A DNA stretch of 56,731 bases from Paludibacteraceae bacterium (GTDB lineage Bacteria; Bacteroidota; Bacteroidia; Bacteroidales; Paludibacteraceae): assembly GCA_024399615.1 (NCBI GenBank), contig JAKSNQ010000002.1, forward strand, positions 1-56,731, given 5' to 3'. Below are positions 53,804 to 56,731 of this stretch, piece by piece. Numbering within the stretch: position 1 is the first letter of the stretch; each line of letters starts with the position of its first letter. The notes beneath the pieces were generated by a model. That model was given only the letters and a program-made list of their open reading frames with translations. It searched no databases and was not told the origin of the DNA. Made by a program: the position numbers and the translations under genes.

Positions 53804-55123
53804 ATGGAACCATTAGAACATCTCATCCCTGCGTGGATGCTTATCCCTTTCGCCTGCATGCTGCTGTGCATCGCTATCCTTCCTCTTGTGCCGAAGGTGG
53901 GCGAGTGGTGGGAACACAACACTCACAAACTGTACGTCTCCCTCATACTGGGCGTACCGGTGGCTATCTGGCTCTGCCTGCATGGCATGAGTCACGAACT
54001 CATTCATCAGATGGTGTACGACTATGTGCCGTTTATCCTGTTGCTCATGGCGCTGTTTGTTACTACCGGAGGCATCTGTATCCGTGGTGACTATCGCGCT
54101 ACACCTACCATCAACACCATCATCCTCGCCATCGGATGGGTACTCGCTTCGTTCATGGGAACGACCGGAGCGGCCATGTTGCTCATCCGTCTGCTCCTAT
54201 CCACTATCTCACAACGTCAGTACAAGGTGCATACCATACTGTTTTTCATCGCTATTGTGGCCAACTGTGGTGGACTGCTCAGCCCGCTGGGCGATCCTCC
54301 TTTGTTCCTCCTCTTCCAGAAGGGAGTTCCGTTCGCTTGGTGGATGCAGAATATGTTCCCCGAGTGGCTCGTGACCGGACTGCTCTTGCTCACTATCTAT
54401 TTCATCTGGGATACGATCCTCTACAAGAAAGAGCCGCTTGAGGCATTGATGTCAGATGCACGTGAGGCGACCAAGTTGCAGGTCAGCGGACTGATCAACA
54501 TCTTCTGGTTGCTCTGTGTCATCGCATCTACCATGTTCATCAACGCGACTTATATCCCCGCCATGGGCGAGCACGATGCGCCGTTCTACCTCAAACTCCT
54601 GCGCGAGTGGGTGTTCATCGCCATCATCGCTGGCAGCTGGATCACTACGCGTAAGCATGTCCGCGTGCAGAACAACTACTCCTGGACGCCTATCATGGAG
54701 GTGGCATGCGTCTTCTTGGGCATTTTCGCTACCATGACGCCTGCGCTCATGTTCCTTCAGGCGATGAAGGGAGATATCGCGGCTGTCCTGAGCGCTCCTT
54801 GGCAGTTTGTCTATTGCACGGGTACACTCTCCGCCTTCCTCGACAATGCGCCTACTGCCATGGTCTTCTACTCGATGGCTCCTCAGGCTGCGGATATGGC
54901 ACTCAATGTGGCGAACATCGACCCGGTATTCCTTAAGGCCATCTCATTTGGAGCTGTCTTCTTCGGCTCGCTCACCTATATCGGTAATGGACCTAACTTC
55001 ATGGTCGCTTCCATCGCGCAGCAGGAGGGCATCAAGATGCCGTCGTTCTTTGGATACATGATTAAGTTCTCGCTTATCGTCTGCCTGCCGGTATATATCT
55101 TGGTACAGATTCTGTTTATCTGA
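53804..55123 (+). CDS. NhaD-like sodium:proton antiporter (ion transporter superfamily)
   Basis: The product has 439 residues and about eleven to twelve membrane helices. The sequence resembles the sodium:proton antiporter group of Bacteroidota related to NhaD and the citrate transporter superfamily: TGAAMLLIRLLLST and CGGLLSPLGDPPLFL in the first half, and SAFLDNAPTAMVFYS and YIGNGPNFMVASIA in the second half are the paired re-entrant motifs. It would export sodium from the cytosol. It lies between lepA and the TPR gene with short gaps (12 and 8 bases), so one transcript is likely. Confidence 0.87.
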   Translation: MEPLEHLIPAWMLIPFACMLLCIAILPLVPKVGEWWEHNTHKLYVSLILGVPVAIWLCLHGMSHELIHQMVYDYVPFILLLMALFVTTGGICIRGDYRATPTINTIILAIGWVLASFMGTTGAAMLLIRLLLSTISQRQYKVHTILFFIAIVANCGGLLSPLGDPPLFLLFQKGVPFAWWMQNMFPEWLVTGLLLLTIYFIWDTILYKKEPLEALMSDAREATKLQVSGLINIFWLLCVIASTMFINATYIPAMGEHDAPFYLKLLREWVFIAIIAGSWITTRKHVRVQNNYSWTPIMEVACVFLGIFATMTPALMFLQAMKGDIAAVLSAPWQFVYCTGTLSAFLDNAPTAMVFYSMAPQAADMALNVANIDPVFLKAISFGAVFFGSLTYIGNGPNFMVASIAQQEGIKMPSFFGYMIKFSLIVCLPVYILVQILFI

Positions 55124-55131
55124 CATCCCCT

Positions 55132-56589
55132 ATGTCAAAACCCGCTATTGTAACACAATACGAAGAGCAATTGGCTGCCGGTACGGCGATGTATTTCGAT
55201 CCGGTCGAACTGGACGAGATTTTCCACTACTATGCCGAGGATAACCGGTTGAACATGTTGGCCGAGGTGCTGGCGCTGTCTATGCGCCTGCACCCCGACG
55301 ATGTGATGGTGCGGCAGATGGATGCCGAGTACGAACTGAACATGGGCGACACGGCGCTGGCCTTGGAGAAATTGGATAGGATATACAATCCGGATCATCC
55401 GTTCCATAATATCCTCCGTTCGGCGGCCTTGGCCAAACTGGGACGTACGGCGGAGGCGTTGGAGGCGGCCCAACTGGCCCTGCGTGACGAGGACCCCAAG
55501 GAGTTTGTGGCATATGATGTGGCCTTGGGATTCATGAATGCCAACATGTTCGCCCTCGCGCAGCAGTATTTCCGTCAGTCGCTTCGCCATCATCCCGACG
55601 ATTCCCGAACACTCTCTGGACTGCTGTATTGTGCCTCGCAACTGAGTCTCGTGTCTCCACAGGACGACATATCCGACATAGCGGAGCGATTGCTGCAATT
55701 GGACCCTTACAACTACGAGGCATGGATGGCGAAAGGCAACACCCTGGCGCAGAAAGAACTCTATGCCGAGGCTATCGATGCCTACGACTACGCCATGGCT
55801 ATTGCACCCGACGAACCCGACCCGCAGATTTTCAAGGCCCATTGCCTGGTTGCGCTCGAGCAACCGGAGGAGGCCATGCGCCTGCTGACCGAGGCTCGGG
55901 AGAGAGTCGAGGGAGAGCAACTGGCTACTATCTGTCTTGTCCTGTCTGCCATGTATGCAGAACATAAGCAGGTGGACGAGGCCAAAGAGGCCGCATGGAC
56001 GGCTGTTACTGCATCTGGAGGCGACACTACCTTGCTCCTCAAGGCAGCCTATGCCTTTCTGGATATAGAGGCAGAGGTCGAGGCGCTGACGGTCTTCGAG
56101 GCCGTGGACGAAAAAATGCCCGACGATGTGACGGTATTGGGTCATCTCGCTGAACTGTATGGCAAGACGATGCAGTTCGAGCTGGCGAACAAAATATATC
56201 AGCGACTGTCGGAAATAGCACCCGGCGCGAGCGTGTATGCGCTATGGGGAGGACTGAACATGTCGCAGGGAAAGTACCGAGAGGCCTATCGGCTCTTCAA
56301 CAAGGCCAACCAAATGGAGCAGATGTGGCAGACATGCATTCTCATGGCCGCATGCGATGTCGAACTGCAGTACACGCAGCGGCTCATTCAGGATTTGCGA
56401 TTGGCCTATGCCATGTGCCCGGACGAGTGTTTCCGGTTTTTCGAGACGTTGTGTCCGGACATGTATAAGGAGCTTACGCTCAAGGGGACTATTGATGATA
56501 TTGTGGTTGCTTATCATCGTTGGCTCGACAAGTACGAGGACCAGCTCCGCCGCCAGCACCACTCCAACCCTTCCCAATCCCCTAAATAG
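55132..56589 (+). CDS. Tetratricopeptide repeat protein
   Basis: The product has 485 residues, almost wholly helical, with about a dozen TPR-like helical pairs (for example AEALEAAQLALRDEDP, YAEAIDAYDYAMAIAPDEPD and KYREAYRLFNKANQ). There is no signal peptide or membrane helix, so it is likely cytosolic. TPR proteins act as scaffolds; the partner is unknown. It is the last gene of the lepA unit, eight bases after the antiporter gene. A short-repeat array begins right after the stop codon. Confidence 0.85.
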   Translation: MSKPAIVTQYEEQLAAGTAMYFDPVELDEIFHYYAEDNRLNMLAEVLALSMRLHPDDVMVRQMDAEYELNMGDTALALEKLDRIYNPDHPFHNILRSAALAKLGRTAEALEAAQLALRDEDPKEFVAYDVALGFMNANMFALAQQYFRQSLRHHPDDSRTLSGLLYCASQLSLVSPQDDISDIAERLLQLDPYNYEAWMAKGNTLAQKELYAEAIDAYDYAMAIAPDEPDPQIFKAHCLVALEQPEEAMRLLTEARERVEGEQLATICLVLSAMYAEHKQVDEAKEAAWTAVTASGGDTTLLLKAAYAFLDIEAEVEALTVFEAVDEKMPDDVTVLGHLAELYGKTMQFELANKIYQRLSEIAPGASVYALWGGLNMSQGKYREAYRLFNKANQMEQMWQTCILMAACDVELQYTQRLIQDLRLAYAMCPDECFRFFETLCPDMYKELTLKGTIDDIVVAYHRWLDKYEDQLRRQHHSNPSQSPK

Positions 56590-56700
56590 TCAAATTGTAA
56601 ATAGTCAAATAGTCAAATAGTAAATAGTCAAATTGTCAAATCAGATAATTGTCAAATAGTCAAATCAGATAATAGTCAAATCAATTAATTGTCCACACGA
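56586..56700. repeat. Short direct-repeat array
   Basis: Eight copies of GTCAAAT, most as AGTCAAAT or TGTCAAAT, are mixed with GTAAAT and two copies of CAGATAAT. The array starts inside the TPR stop codon region and runs to about 56690. It resembles in style, not in sequence, the array at the start of the window. No reading frame or spacer pattern is visible. Confidence 0.8.
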
Positions 56701-56731
56701 AGTGATCAGGCGTCGCCGTACCCCTTGTGGG

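Noticed and set aside
55135-56145. Open frame of 336 codons on the minus strand
   Set aside because: It lies antisense to the TPR gene and looks like random translation, rich in histidine, glutamine and leucine.

Overview
The window reads as a chromosomal segment of an anaerobic member of the Bacteroidales (phylum Bacteroidota). The evidence is a SusC/SusD pair, the type IX secretion protein PorQ, a diphosphate-dependent phosphofructokinase beside an ATP-dependent one, a three-subunit fumarate reductase, a two-subunit 2-oxoacid:ferredoxin oxidoreductase, a GGGP-synthase family protein, promoters of the Bacteroidota type (TTTG, about 20 bases, TAnnTTTG), and starts that almost all lack a Shine-Dalgarno sequence. 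The genus cannot be read from the sequence. PorQ argues against a typical Bacteroides gut species.

Layout. Positions 1-250 are a low-complexity repeat array. From 260 to 8183, on the minus strand, lie a TlpA-like lipoprotein, a GH5 glycosidase lipoprotein, rpsO with its own promoter and terminator, and a probable five-gene operon (Kdo transferase, hisS, DUF1599 protein, DoxX-family protein, tpiA). A compact divergent promoter near 8300 also drives tsaD and an unusual exosortase/serine-hydrolase fusion (8394-11321). A ypfJ-type metallopeptidase and the frdCAB operon follow on the minus strand (11424-15957). The plus strand then carries porQ-cmk-ispH-GGGP synthase, pfkA, a BI-1 protein and a MATE transporter (16219-22868). 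Two membrane-anchored AraC regulators (22901-25645, minus) face mlaE-mlaF, a block of two M6 metalloproteases separated by a detached propeptide-like protein, exonuclease III and lptB (25916-32757, plus).

The minus strand from 32929 to 51814 holds a small SusCD locus with two accessory secreted proteins, pfp, ispG, an unassigned structured transcript with a tiny open reading frame, an S4 protein, rpsU, tRNA-Leu(CAA), korAB, a 326-base MITE-like element, and three secreted proteins or lipoproteins of unknown function. The plus strand closes with lepA, an NhaD-like antiporter and a TPR protein (52016-56589), then a second short-repeat array.

How the parts fit. Envelope biogenesis recurs (Kdo transfer, Mla lipid transport, LptB, PorQ, exosortase fusion, SusCD). 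Central anaerobic metabolism is also well represented (PFK, PFP, TpiA, KorAB, FrdCAB). Isoprenoid supply (IspG, IspH) sits near the lipid enzyme GGGP synthase. The observations most worth checking are the exosortase/beta-lactamase-fold fusion, the separate M6 propeptide gene, a short C-terminal tail shared by three secreted proteins, a family of six near-identical extended promoters, the strong Shine-Dalgarno of rpsU, the structured transcript near 43170-43580, and the MITE-like element.
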